NCBI GenBank assembly: GCA_949152475.1
Contig: OX424567.1
Location: 31,459,402-31,523,401, forward strand
DNA: 64,000 nucleotides
DNA from: Terebella lapidaria
Lineage: Eukaryota > Annelida > Polychaeta > Terebellida > Terebellidae
Direction: 5' to 3'
The notes below the pieces were generated by a model. It saw nothing but the letters and a program-made list of their open reading frames with translations, was not told the origin of the DNA and searched no databases. Below are positions 39,772 through 54,628 of the stretch, in pieces; positions within the stretch are counted from its first letter, which is position 1, and each line of letters starts with the position of its first letter. The translations under genes and the position numbers were made by a program.

Positions 39772-42700
39772 AGGCAATGCACTACATGTACTATAAACCT
39801 GTAACAGTGCTCACAATGCTCACAAACCCGGTGCTCACAAACCCCTGTTTGTCATCCCCAATAGTTCTGATATAAAATGGCCTGTCGCTTGACCCAGACT
39901 GTATTTAGACTAGAGTTTTAGGCTTTATTATATCAGTTGGACACCTCTGAGTCTGAAAACAAAAGAATTGTTTTGTTGTTTGAGATGTGCACTTGGATAC
40001 ATATATGATATACTGTACTACTATGCAACCGAGTGTGTATATTTAGAAGGGGACATGTCCACAGGGGGTAATCGTTTCTGCAGCTTATTGGCGTGTGAAC
40101 GGATTGAGAATCAGATTCACCCCACTGCTCGTTCTACTTTGATATCTCGGCGAGTTTTCAATTTATCCCAAATGTGAAAAGTGGACCATAAAGTAGAATT
40201 AACACTGCCACTGACTGCATGAAAAGCTTCGTAATTGAAAGTTCAGTAAATTTTTGAAAATTGGAACCATTGACACATAAAATGTATTTGAAAGACCCAA
40301 AGACTGATAGGATTCGGATCTTTTGTGACGTCATCAATAGAGCTATTTTTCTCAAAACCATTCTGTCAAGAGCCATTATCCTACAGAATATCTACATCAA
40401 ATTTGAAAAGAATCAAGCAACAAATGTGGACGCTATGAGTATGAAAAGACAAACAAATGAAATTTTCTCCAATTTTCCGTCATAAAAAGGTAAATTAGGC
40501 CATTACCACTGCAATTATTGAACTGATATTTGTCAAATAGCTTCAGTAGGTATCCCCAATACTTCCCAGAGCACCGGATCAACAATAATCATGAATGGTT
40601 TATGCATCTCATGTAAACAATCAAGTGAAGTATGATAAAATCACGTTTCACGTCATTATGACGTCATATGACGTCAGATTCCAAAAATAAGAACATATAT
40701 CGAAACTACTCCCGAAGACCTTTCAAACGAGTTACTACTCGATATTTTCGCGAAAGGTCAAGGTCAAGGTAATTTTTTGGGTCAACTTCGACCTCAGGCG
40801 CTTGCAAAGGCTATCGGCCATACGCCTTAGGTGTAAATACAAAAGTTGATAGACTAAGTGAGTGCAATACTTTGGATTTACTTCCGCGTTTCTATCTTTC
40901 TTAGTTCCTGAGATGTAGGGACCTACATGGTTTTCACTTGCAGGTCAATATTGACCTTGGCTTTCGACCTTTGACCTTGAAATTTTTTGGAACACAAGAA
41001 CTTATCCTTGACTATAAACGAGTTTATCATTAGATTTTTAAGCACATTATTGACGCTTTTATCAGCATGGACAGCTTGAAACATGCAATTTCGCTTATAA
41101 TGGGACTGATTTCGTTGCCATAGAAACGTCAATTACGTCATAACGAATTGACCGATCGCGCTAAAAATTGATATTGACCATGAGGGACCGGTCCCACATC
41201 GTTTCCAAGCATCAGATCGAAAATCGGAGGAGGTGACCTCCAAGGTCAAATATTCGACCTCAGGCGAACTTCTCAAGGTCAAGGTCAAAGGTCAAGGTCA
41301 AGGTCACGGAAGATAGAACTCGAGTATATCTACAATATGCACTTGATTTGAAGTCTCTACGACGATTAAAACTGGAGTTATGAGCACTTATGTGTTTTCG
41401 TCGTTTTGCGTGACCTTGACCTTGTTATTTGACCTTGAGCTTAACAAAGAGTCTGGGACCTTCCTATTTCAGCCTAGAAATTTTCTACTAAATTTCATGA
41501 ATTTCCAATGAGAACTGTGGCCTGTAGAGGGCACACAAACAAACAAACAAACAAACAAACAAACAAACAAACAAACATACAAACAAACGGAACCGATCAA
41601 CATACTTGACAAAATCTTTGATTTCGTCAAGTAATAATATCTGGTGCATATATACAAGCTATTGGGCCTTAGGCAATGCACTACATGTACTATAAACCTG
41701 TAACAGTGCTCACAATGCTCACAAACCCGGTGCTCACAAACCCCTGTTTGTCATCCCCAATAGTTCTGATATAAAATGGCCTGTCGCTTGACCCAGACTG
41801 TATTTCGACTAGAGTTTTAGGCTTTATTATATCAGTTGGACACCTCTGAGTCTGAAAACAAAAGAATTGTTTTGTTGTTTGAGATGTGCACTTGGATACA
41901 TATATGATATACTGTATTACTATGCAACCGAGTGTGTATATTTAGAAGGGGACATGTCCACAGGGGGTAATCGTTTCTGCAGCTTATTGGCGTGTGAACG
42001 GATTGAGAATCAGATTCACCCCACTGCTCGTTCTACTTTGATATCTCGGCGAGTTTTCAATTTATCCCAAATGTGAAAAGTGGACCATAAAGTAGAATTA
42101 ACACTGCCACTGACTGCATGAAAAGCTTCGTAATTGAAAGTTCAGTAAATTTTTGAAAATTGGAACCATTGACACATAAAATGTATTTGAAAAACCCAAA
42201 GACTGATAGGATTCGGATCTTTTGTGACGTCATCAATAGAGCTATTTTTCTCAAAACCATTCTGTCAAGAGCCATTATCCTACAGAATATCTACATCAAA
42301 TTTGAAAAGAATCAAGCAACAAATGTGGACGCTATGAGTATGAAAAGACAAACAAATGAAATTTTCTCCAATTTTCCGTCATAAAAAGGTAAATTAGGCC
42401 ATTACCACTGCAATTATTGAACTGATATTTGTCAAATAGCTTCAGTAGGTATCCCCAATACTTCCCAGAGCACCGGATCAACAATAATCATGAATGGTTT
42501 ATGCATCTCATGTAAACAATCAAGTGAAGTATGATAAAATCACGTTTCACGTCATTATGACGTCATATGACGTCAGATTCCAAAAATAAGAACATATATC
42601 GAAACTACTCCCGAAGACCTTTCAAACGAGTTACTACTCGATATTTTCGCGAAAGGTCAAGGTCAAGGTCATTTTTTGGGTCAACTTCGACCTCAGGCGC

Positions 42701-45700
42701 TTGCAAAGGCTATCGGCCATACGCCTTAGGTGTAAATACAAAAGTTGATAGACTAAGTGAGTGCAATACTTTGGATTTACTTCCGCATTTCTATCTTTCT
42801 TAGTTCCTGAGATGTAGGGACCTACATGGTTTTCACTTGCAGGTCAATATTGACCTTGGCTTTCGACCTTTGACCTTGAAATTTTTTGGAACACAAGAAC
42901 TTATCCTTGACTATAAACGAGTTTATCATTAGATTTTTAAGCACATTATTGACGCTTTTATCAGCATGGACAGCTTGAAACATGCAATTTCGCTTATAAT
43001 GGGACTGATTTCGTTGCCATAGAAACGTCAATTACGTCATAACGAATTGACCGATCGCGCTAAAAATTGATATTGACCATGAGGGACCGGTCCCACATCG
43101 TTTCCAAGCATCAGATCGAAAATCGGAGGAGGTGACCTCCAAGGTCAAATATTCGACCTCAGGCGAACTTCTCAAGGTCAAGGTCAAAGGTCAAGGTCAA
43201 GGTCACGGAAGATAGAACTCGAGTATATCTACAATATGCACTTGATTTGAAGTCTCTACGACGATTAAAACTGGAGTTATGAGCACTTATGTGTTTTCGT
43301 CGTTTTGCGTGACCTTGACCTTGTTATTTGACCTTGAGCTTAACAAAGAGTCTGGGACCTTCCTATTTCAGCCTAGAAATTTTCTACTAAATTTCATGAA
43401 TTTCCAATGAGAACTGTGGCCTGTAGAGGGCACACAAACAAACAAACAAACAAACAAACAAACAAACAAACATACAAACAAACGGAACCGATCAACATAC
43501 TTGACAAAATCTTTGATTTCGTCAAGTAATAATATCTGGTGCATATATACAAGCTATTGGGCCTTAGGCAATGCACTACATGTACTATAAACCTGTAACA
43601 GTGCTCACAATGCTCACAAACCCGGTGCTCACAAACCCCTGTTTGTCATCCCCAATAGTTCTGATATAAAATGGCCTGTCGCTTGACCCAGACTGTATTT
43701 CGACTAGAGTTTTAGGCTTTATTATATCAGTTGGACACCTCTGAGTCTGAAAACAAAAGAATTGTTTTGTTGTTTGAGATGTGCACTTGGATACATATAT
43801 GATATACTGTATTACTATGCAACCGAGTGTGTATATTTAGAAGGGGACATGTCCACAGGGGGTAATCGTTTCTGCAGCTTATTGGCGTGTGAACGGATTG
43901 AGAATCAGATTCACCCCACTGCTCGTTCTACTTTGATATCTCAGCGAGTTTTCAATTTATCCCAAATGTGAAAAGTGGACCATAAAGTAGAATTAACACT
44001 GCCACTGACTGCATGAAAAGCTTCGTAATTGAAAGTTCAGTAAATTTTTGAAAATTGGAACCATTGACACATAAAATGTATTTGAAAAACCCAAAGACTG
44101 ATAGGATTCGGATCTTTTGTGACGTCATCAATAGAGCTATTTTTCTCAAAACCATTCTGTCAAGAGCCATTATCCTACAGAATATCTACATCAAATTTGA
44201 AAAGAATCAAGCAACAAATGTGGACGCTATGAGTATGAAAAGACAAACAAATGAAATTTTCTCCAATTTTCCGTCATAAAAAGGTAAATTAGGCCATTAC
44301 CACTGCAATTATTGAACTGATATTTGTCAAATAGCTTCAGTAGGTATCCCCAATACTTCCCAGAGCACCGGATCAACAATAATCATGAATGGTTTATGCA
44401 TCTCATGTAAACAATCAAGTGAAGTATGATAAAATCACGTTTCACGTCATTATGACGTCATATGACGTCAGATTCCAAAAATAAGAACATATATCGAAAC
44501 TACTCCCGAAGACCTTTCAAACGAGTTACTACTCGATATTTTCGCGAAAGGTCAAGGTCAAGGTCATTTTTTGGGTCAACTTCGACCTCAGGCGCTTGCA
44601 AAGGCTATCGGCCATACGCCTTAGGTGTAAATACAAAAGTTGATAGACTAAGTGAGTGCAATACTTTGGATTTACTTCCGCATTTCTATCTTTCTTAGTT
44701 CCTGAGATGTAGGGACCTACATGGTTTTCACTTGCAGGTCAATATTGACCTTGGCTTTCGACCTTTGACCTTGAAATTTTTTGGAACACAAGAACTTATC
44801 CTTGACTATAAACGAGTTTATCATTAGATTTTTAAGCACATTATTGACGCTTTTATCAGCATGGACAGCTTGAAACATGCAATTTCGCTTATAATGGGAC
44901 TGATTTCGTTGCCATAGAAACGTCAATTACGTCATAACGAATTGACCGATCGCGCTAAAAATTGATATTGACCATGAGGGACCGGTCCCACATCGTTTCC
45001 AAGCATCAGATCGAAAATCGGAGGAGGTGACCTCCAAGGTCAAATATTCGACCTCAGGCGAACTTCTCAAGGTCAAGGTCAAAGGTCAAGGTCAAGGTCA
45101 CGGAAGATAGAACTCGAGTATATCTACAATATGCACTTGATTTGAAGTCTCTACGACGATTAAAACTGGAGTTATGAGCACTTATGTGTTTTCGTCGTTT
45201 TGCGTGACCTTGACCTTGTTATTTGACCTTGAGCTTAACAAAGAGTCTGGGACCTTCCTATTTCAGCCTAGAAATTTTCTACTAAATTTCATGAATTTCC
45301 AATGAGAACTGTGGCCTGTAGAGGGCACACAAACAAACAAACAAACAAACAAACAAACAAACAAACAAACAAACATACAAACAAACGGAACCGATCAACA
45401 TACTTGACAAAATCTTTGATTTCGTCAAGTAATAATATCTGGTGCATATATACAAGCTATTGGGCCTTAGGCAATGCACTACATGTACTATAAACCTGTA
45501 ACAGTGCTCACAATGCTCACAAACCCGGTGCTCACAAACCCCTGTTTGTCATCCCCAATAGTTCTGATATAAAATGGCCTGTCGCTTGACCCAGACTGTA
45601 TTTCGACTAGAGTTTTAGGCTTTATTATATCAGTTGGACACCTCTGAGTCTGAAAACAAAAGAATTGTTTTGTTGTTTGAGATGTGCACTTGGATACATA

Positions 45701-48700
45701 TATGATATACTGTATTACTATGCAACCGAGTGTGTATATTTAGAAGGGGACATGTCCACAGGGGGTAATCGTTTCTGCAGCTTATTGGCGTGTGAACGGA
45801 TTGAGAATCAGATTCACCCCACTGCTCGTTCTACTTTGATATCTCGGCGAGTTTTCAATTTATCCCAAATGTGAAAAGTGGACCATAAAGTAGAATTAAC
45901 ACTGCCACTGACTGCATGAAAAGCTTCGTAATTGAAAGTTCAGTAAATTTTTGAAAATTGGAACCATTGACACATAAAATGTATTTGAAAAACCCAAAGA
46001 CTGATAGGATTCGGATCTTTTGTGACGTCATCAATAGAGCTATTTTTCTCAAAACCATTCTGTCAAGAGCCATTATCCTACAGAATATCTACATCAAATT
46101 TGAAAAGAATCAAGCAACAAATGTGGACGCTATGAGTATGAAAAGACAAACAAATGAAATTTTCTCCAATTTTCCGTCATAAAAAGGTAAATTAGGCCAT
46201 TACCACTGCAATTATTGAACTGATATTTGTCAAATAGCTTCAGTAGGTATCCCCAATACTTCCCAGAGCACCGGATCAACAATAATCATGAATGGTTTAT
46301 GCATCTCATGTAAACAATCAAGTGAAGTATGATAAAATCACGTTTCACGTCATTATGACGTCATATGACGTCAGATTCCAAAAATAAGAACATATATCGA
46401 AACTACTCCCGAAGACCTTTCAAACGAGTTACTACTCGATATTTTCGCGAAAGGTCAAGGTCAAGGTCATTTTTTGGGTCAACTTCGACCTCAGGCGCTT
46501 TCAAAGGCTATCGGCCATACGCCTTAGGTGTAAATACAAAAGTTGATAGACTAAGTGAGTGCAATACTTTGGATTTACTTCCGCATTTCTATCTTTCTTA
46601 GTTCCTGAGATGTAGGGACCTACATGGTTTTCACTTGCAGGTCAATATTGACCTTGGCTTTCGACCTTTGACCTTGAAATTTTTTGGAACACAAGAACTT
46701 ATCCTTGACTATAAACGAGTTTATCATTAGATTTTTAAGCACATTATTGACGCTTTTATCAGCATGGACAGCTTGAAACATGCAATTTCGCTTATAATGG
46801 GACTGATTTCGTTGCCATAGAAACGTCAATTACGTCATAACGAATTGACCGATCGCGCTAAAAATTGATATTGACCATGAGGGACCGGTCCCACATCGTT
46901 TCCAAGCATCAGATCGAAAATCGGAGGAGGTGACCTCCAAGGTCAAATATTCGACCTCAGGCGAACTTCTCAAGGTCAAGGTCAAAGGTCAAGGTCAAGG
47001 TCACGGAAGATAGAACTCGAGTATATCTACAATATGCACTTGATTTGAAGTCTCTACGACGATTAAAACTGGAGTTATGAGCACTTATGTGTTTTCGTCG
47101 TTTTGCGTGACCTTGACCTTGTTATTTGACCTTGAGCTTAACAAAGAGTCTGGGACCTTCCTATTTCAGCCTAGAAATTTTCTACTAAATTTCATGAATT
47201 TCCAATGAGAACTGTGGCCTGTAGAGGGCACACAAACAAACAAACAAACAAACAAACAAACATACAAACAAACGGAACCGATCAACATACTTGACAAAAT
47301 CTTTGATTTCGTCAAGTAATAATATCTGGTGCATATATACAAGCTATTGGGCCTTAGGCAATGCACTACATGTACTATAAACCTGTAACAGTGCTCACAA
47401 TGCTCACAAACCCGGTGCTCACAAACCCCTGTTTGTCATCCCCAATAGTTCTGATATAAAATGGCCTGTCGCTTGACCCAGACTGTATTTCGACTAGAGT
47501 TTTAGGCTTTATTATATCAGTTGGACACCTCTGAGTCTGAAAACAAAAGAATTGTTTTGTTGTTTGAGATGTGCACTTGGATACATATATGATATACTGT
47601 ATTACTATGCAACCGAGTGTGTATATTTAGAAGGGGACATGTCCACAGGGGGTAATCGTTTCTGCAGCTTATTGGCGTGTGAACGGATTGAGAATCAGAT
47701 TCACCCCACTGCTCGTTCTACTTTGATATCTCGGCGAGTTTTCAATTTATCCCAAATGTGAAAAGTGGACCATAAAGTAGAATTAACACTGCCACTGACT
47801 GCATGAAAAGCTTCGTAATTGAAAGTTCAGTAAATTTTTGAAAATTGGAACCATTGACACATAAAATGTATTTGAAAAACCCAAAGACTGATAGGATTCG
47901 GATCTTTTGTGACGTCATCAATAGAGCTATTTTTCTCAAAACCATTCTGTCAAGAGCCATTATCCTACAGAATATCTACATCAAATTTGAAAAGAATCAA
48001 GCAACAAATGTGGACGCTATGAGTATGAAAAGACAAACAAATGAAATTTTCTCCAATTTTCCGTCATAAAAAGGTAAATTAGGCCATTACCACTGCAATT
48101 ATTGAACTGATATTTGTCAAATAGCTTCAGTAGGTATCCCCAATACTTCCCAGAGCACCGGATCAACAATAATCATGAATGGTTTATGCATCTCATGTAA
48201 ACAATCAAGTGAAGTATGATAAAATCACGTTTCACGTCATTATGACGTCATATGACGTCAGATTCCAAAAATAAGAACATATATCGAAACTACTCCCGAA
48301 GACCTTTCAAACGAGTTACTACTCGATATTTTCGCGAAAGGTCAAGGTCAAGGTCATTTTTTGGGTCAACTTCGACCTCAGGCGCTTGCAAAGGCTATCG
48401 GCCATACGCCTTAGGTGTAAATACAAAAGTTGATAGACTAAGTGAGTGCAATACTTTGGATTTACTTCCGCATTTCTATCTTTCTTAGTTCCTGAGATGT
48501 AGGGACCTACATGGTTTTCACTTGCAGGTCAATATTGACCTTGGCTTTCGACCTTTGACCTTGAAATTTTTTGGAACACAAGAACTTATCCTTGACTATA
48601 AACGAGTTTATCATTAGATTTTTAAGCACATTATTGACGCTTTTATCAGCATGGACAGCTTGAAACATGCAATTTCGCTTATAATGGGACTGATTTCGTT

Positions 48701-49218
48701 GCCATAGAAACGTCAATTACGTCATAACGAATTGACCGATCGCGCTAAAAATTGATATTGACCATGAGGGACCGGTCCCACATCGTTTCCAAGCATCAGA
48801 TCGAAAATCGGAGGAGGTGACCTCCAAGGTCAAATATTCGACCTCAGGCGAACTTCTCAAGGTCAAGGTCAAAGGTCAAGGTCAAGGTCACGGAAGATAG
48901 AACTCGAGTATATCTACAATATGCACTTGATTTGAAGTCTCTACGACGATTAAAACTGGAGTTATGAGCACTTATGTGTTTTCGTCGTTTTGCGTGACCT
49001 TGACCTTGTTATTTGACCTTGAGCTTAACAAAGAGTCTGGGACCTTCCTATTTCAGCCTAGAAATTTTCTACTAAATTTCATGAATTTCCAATGAGAACT
49101 GTGGCCTGTAGAGGGCACACAAACAAACAAACAAACAAACAAACAAACAAACAAACAAACATACAAACAAACGGAACCGATCAACATACTTGACAAAATC
49201 TTTGATTTCGTCAAGTAA
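39772..49218 (+). repeat. A7 satellite array (five copies, 1887-1903 bp)
   Basis: Starts are at 39772, 41671, 43566, 45469 and 47356. The unit is longer than A5 because of an extra middle segment after an internal GTGGACGCTATGAG motif (40426). That segment includes TGACGTCATATGACGTCA and a GTTGCCATAGAAACGTC stretch related to E's interior. Copy lengths 1899, 1895, 1903 and 1887 differ only by multiples of four, matching different CAAA counts before the hairpin. By eye the copies are otherwise nearly identical. The recurrent open frames of about 70 codons on both strands overlap and have no recognisable product. Confidence 0.92.
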
Positions 49219-52200
49219 CAAACGGCACCGATCAACATACTTGACAAAATCTTTGATTTCGTCAAGTAATAATATCCGGTGCATATATACAAGCTATTGG
49301 GCCTTAGGCAATGCACTACATGTACTATGAACCTGTAACAGTGCTCACAGTGCTCACAAACCCGGTGCTCACAAACCCCTGTTCGTCACCCCCAAAAATT
49401 CTGATATAAAGTGGCCTGTCGCTTGACCCAGAGTGTATTTAGACATGAGTTCTAGAGTTTATTATATCAGTTGGACACATTGCTTGAGATGTGCACTTGG
49501 AAACATATATGATGAACTGTAATACTATGCAACCGAGTGTGTATATTTAGAAGGGGACATGTCCACAGGGGATAATCGTTTCTACAGCTTATTGGCAAGT
49601 GAATTATCGGGTTGAGAATCAGATTCACCCCACTGCTCTTTCTACTTCGATATCTCGGCGAGTTTTCAAGTTATTCCAAATGTGAAAAGTGGACCATAAA
49701 CTAGAAATAACACTGCAACTGACTGCAAGGAAATGCTTCAAAATTAATGTTCAGTAAATGTGTGAAAATTGGAGCCATGAAAACATAAAAAATATCTGTA
49801 AAATCCAAAAAACTCATAGGATTCTGATTAAGTTTTGTCAGATTATAGACAAAGTTCGAGGTCAATAATGGAATTGACATATTTATCTGATTGCCATACC
49901 CCTTCTAAATGACATGGTTCACATTTCATGAGCCCACGATGATTCAAACGGATGCTATTACAGAAAACGTGTTTTTCTGGAATTTCGATGACCTTGACCT
50001 TGACCTTTGACTTTTGTACTTGAGTTCGTAGAGGTCAATGCTGTCAAAATGCATATTAAATTTCAAGGGATTCCATACACTATTGACGATGTTATGACCC
50101 TTTGAAATTTCGGATTATTGACGTTTAATACGTCACTGTGACGTCAGTTTACGTCGCAGCACCAAAAATGAGATATCACTGGAATCAGGGCCTCAAGACC
50201 TTTCCAACGATATACTACTCGATATACTGCGCCGACCTTCGTATTTTGACCTTGACTTCGACCTCAGGCGAACTTCTCAAGGTCAAGGTCAAAGGTCAAG
50301 GTCAAGGTTACGGAAGATAGAACTCGAGTATATCTACAATATGCACTTGATTTGAAGTCTCTACGACGATTAGAACTGGAGTTATGAGCACTTATGTGTT
50401 TTCGACGTTTTGCATGACCTTGACCTTGTTATTTTATCTTGAGCTTGACAAAGAATCTGGGACCTTCCTTTCTCATCCAGAAATCTTCCTACTAAATTTC
50501 ATGAATTTCCAATGACAACTGTGGCCTGTAGAGCGCACACAAACAAACAAACAAACATACAAACAAACGGCACCGATCAACATACTTGACAAAATCTTTG
50601 ATTTCGTCAAGTAATAATATCCGGTGCATATATACAAGCTATTGGGCCTTAGGCAATGCACTACATGTACTATGAACCTGTAACAGTGCTCACAGTGCTC
50701 ACAAACCCGGTGCTCACAAACCCCTGTTCGTCACCCCCAAAAATTCTGATATAAAGTGGCCTGTCGCTTGACCCAGAGTGTATTTAGACATGAGTTCTAG
50801 AGTTTATTATATCAGTTGGACACATTGCTTGAGATGTGCACTTGGAAACATATATGATGAACTGTAATACTATGCAACCGAGTGTGTATATTTAGAAGGG
50901 GACATGTCCACAGGGGATAATCGTTTCTACAGCTTATTGGCAAGTGAATTATCGGGTTGAGAATCAGATTCACCCCACTGCTCTTTCTACTTCGATATCT
51001 CGGCGAGTTTTCAAGTTATTCCAAATGTGAAAAGTGGACCATAAACTAGAAATAACACTGCAACTGACTGCAAGGAAATGCTTCAAAATTAATGTTCAGT
51101 AAATGTGTGAAAATTGGAGCCATGAAAACATAAAAAATATCTGTAAAATCCAAAAAACTCATAGGATTCTGATTAAGTTTTGTCAGATTATAGACAAAGT
51201 TCGAGGTCAATAATGGAATTGACATATTTATCTGATTGCCATACCCCTTCTAAATGACATGGTTCACATTTCATGAGCCCACGATGATTCAAACGGATGC
51301 TATTACAGAAAACGTGTTTTTCTGGAATTTCGATGACCTTGACCTTGACCTTTGACTTTTGTACTTGAGTTCGTAGAGGTCAATGCTGTCAAAATGCATA
51401 TTAAATTTCAAGGGATTCCATACACTATTGACGATGTTATGACCCTTTGAAATTTCGGATTATTGACGTTTAATACGTCACTGTGACGTCAGTTTACGTC
51501 GCAGCACCAAAAATGAGATATCACTGGAATCAGGGCCTCAAGACCTTTCCAACGATATACTACTCGATATACTGCGCCGACCTTCGTATTTTGACCTTGA
51601 CTTCGACCTCAGGCGAACTTCTCAAGGTCAAGGTCAAAGGTCAAGGTCAAGGTTACGGAAGATAGAACTCGAGTATATCTACAATATGCACTTGATTTGA
51701 AGTCTCTACGACGATTAGAACTGGAGTTATGAGCACTTATGTGTTTTCGACGTTTTGCATGACCTTGACCTTGTTATTTTATCTTGAGCTTGACAAAGAA
51801 TCTGGGACCTTCCTTTCTCATCCAGAAATCTTCCTACTAAATTTCATGAATTTCCAATGACAACTGTGGCCTGTAGAGCGCACACAAACAAACAAACAAA
51901 CATACAAACAAACGGCACCGATCAACATACTTGACAAAATCTTTGATTTCGTCAAGTAATAATATCCGGTGCATATATACAAGCTATTGGGCCTTAGGCA
52001 ATGCACTACATGTACTATGAACCTGTAACAGTGCTCACAGTGCTCACAAACCCGGTGCTCACAAACCCCTGTTCGTCACCCCCAAAAATTCTGATATAAA
52101 GTGGCCTGTCGCTTGACCCAGAGTGTATTTAGACATGAGTTCTAGAGTTTATTATATCAGTTGGACACATTGCTTGAGATGTGCACTTGGAAACATATAT

Positions 52201-54598
52201 GATGAACTGTAATACTATGCAACCGAGTGTGTATATTTAGAAGGGGACATGTCCACAGGGGATAATCGTTTCTACAGCTTATTGGCAAGTGAATTATCGG
52301 GTTGAGAATCAGATTCACCCCACTGCTCTTTCTACTTCGATATCTCGGCGAGTTTTCAAGTTATTCCAAATGTGAAAAGTGGACCATAAACTAGAAATAA
52401 CACTGCAACTGACTGCAAGGAAATGCTTCAAAATTAATGTTCAGTAAATGTGTGAAAATTGGAGCCATGAAAACATAAAAAATATCTGTAAAATCCAAAA
52501 AACTCATAGGATTCTGATTAAGTTTTGTCAGATTATAGACAAAGTTCGAGGTCAATAATGGAATTGACATATTTATCTGATTGCCATACCCCTTCTAAAT
52601 GACATGGTTCACATTTCATGAGCCCACGATGATTCAAACGGATGCTATTACAGAAAACGTGTTTTTCTGGAATTTCGATGACCTTGACCTTGACCTTTGA
52701 CTTTTGTACTTGAGTTCGTAGAGGTCAATGCTGTCAAAATGCATATTAAATTTCAAGGGATTCCATACACTATTGACGATGTTATGACCCTTTGAAATTT
52801 CGGATTATTGACGTTTAATACGTCACTGTGACGTCAGTTTACGTCGCAGCACCAAAAATGAGATATCACTGGAATCAGGGCCTCAAGACCTTTCCAACGA
52901 TATACTACTCGATATACTGCGCCGACCTTCGTATTTTGACCTTGACTTCGACCTCAGGCGAACTTCTCAAGGTCAAGGTCAAAGGTCAAGGTCAAGGTTA
53001 CGGAAGATAGAACTCGAGTATATCTACAATATGCACTTGATTTGAAGTCTCTACGACGATTAGAACTGGAGTTATGAGCACTTATGTGTTTTCGACGTTT
53101 TGCATGACCTTGACCTTGTTATTTTATCTTGAGCTTGACAAAGAATCTGGGACCTTCCTTTCTCATCCAGAAATCTTCCTACTAAATTTCATGAATTTCC
53201 AATGACAACTGTGGCCTGTAGAGCGCACACAAACAAACAAACAAACATACAAACAAACGGCACCGATCAACATACTTGACAAAATCTTTGATTTCGTCAA
53301 GTAATAATATCCGGTGCATATATACAAGCTATTGGGCCTTAGGCAATGCACTACATGTACTATGAACCTGTAACAGTGCTCACAGTGCTCACAAACCCGG
53401 TGCTCACAAACCCCTGTTCGTCACCCCCAAAAATTCTGATATAAAGTGGCCTGTCGCTTGACCCAGAGTGTATTTAGACATGAGTTCTAGAGTTTATTAT
53501 ATCAGTTGGACACATTGCTTGAGATGTGCACTTGGAAACATATATGATGAACTGTAATACTATGCAACCGAGTGTGTATATTTAGAAGGGGACATGTCCA
53601 CAGGGGATAATCGTTTCTACAGCTTATTGGCAAGTGAATTATCGGGTTGAGAATCAGATTCACCCCACTGCTCTTTCTACTTCGATATCTCGGCGAGTTT
53701 TCAAGTTATTCCAAATGTGAAAAGTGGACCATAAACTAGAAATAACACTGCAACTGACTGCAAGGAAATGCTTCAAAATTAATGTTCAGTAAATGTGTGA
53801 AAATTGGAGCCATGAAAACATAAAAAATATCTGTAAAATCCAAAAAACTCATAGGATTCTGATTAAGTTTTGTCAGATTATAGACAAAGTTCGAGGTCAA
53901 TAATGGAATTGACATATTTATCTGATTGCCATACCCCTTCTAAATGACATGGTTCACATTTCATGAGCCCACGATGATTCAAACGGATGCTATTACAGAA
54001 AACGTGTTTTTCTGGAATTTCGATGACCTTGACCTTGACCTTTGACTTTTGTACTTGAGTTCGTAGAGGTCAATGCTGTCAAAATGCATATTAAATTTCA
54101 AGGGATTCCATACACTATTGACGATGTTATGACCCTTTGAAATTTCGGATTATTGACGTTTAATACGTCACTGTGACGTCAGTTTACGTCGCAGCACCAA
54201 AAATGAGATATCACTGGAATCAGGGCCTCAAGACCTTTCCAACGATATACTACTCGATATACTGCGCCGACCTTCGTATTTTGACCTTGACTTCGACCTC
54301 AGGCGAACTTCTCAAGGTCAAGGTCAAAGGTCAAGGTCAAGGTTACGGAAGATAGAACTCGAGTATATCTACAATATGCACTTGATTTGAAGTCTCTACG
54401 ACGATTAGAACTGGAGTTATGAGCACTTATGTGTTTTCGACGTTTTGCATGACCTTGACCTTGTTATTTTATCTTGAGCTTGACAAAGAATCTGGGACCT
54501 TCCTTTCTCATCCAGAAATCTTCCTACTAAATTTCATGAATTTCCAATGACAACTGTGGCCTGTAGAGCGCACACAAACAAACAAACAAACATACAAA
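49219..54598 (+). repeat. A2 satellite array, part 3
   Basis: The resumed A2 tail (49219-49305) is followed by copies starting at 49306, 50651, 51996 and 53341, at exact 1345 spacing. The last is cut at 54598 (CATACAAA), where element F is inserted. The sequence is essentially identical to A2 parts 1 and 2, 28 kb away. Confidence 0.93.
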
Positions 54599-54628
54599 AA
54601 ATCGGCCATAGGCCAACACTTGACGAAA

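Larger units (their letters stand above)
21320..49218 (+). mobile_element. G2: 27,899-bp composite insertion in an A2 unit
   Basis: The A2 copy begun at 20062 stops at 21319 (CATACAAA) and resumes at 49219 (CAAACGGCACCG). The next A2 start at 49306 is 29,244 bases away, exactly 1345 + 27,899. The left end has the B-type hairpin (21324-21336) and CTTGACGAAAT (21341-21351). The right end is the hairpin at 49188-49216, followed by the host hairpin at 49239-49267. Contents are B3, A5 units, a truncated unit, a nested C(D(E)) insertion, more A5 and five A7 units. The element probably entered smaller and grew by array expansion and nesting. That growth is inference, while the register match is observed. 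Confidence 0.72.

Noticed and set aside
21320-49218. Assembly artefact joining unrelated repeats
   Set aside because: Exact register of the host unit across four inserts, and matching start and closing motifs, are hard to obtain by misassembly. Copy numbers within the identical A2 runs could still be wrong.
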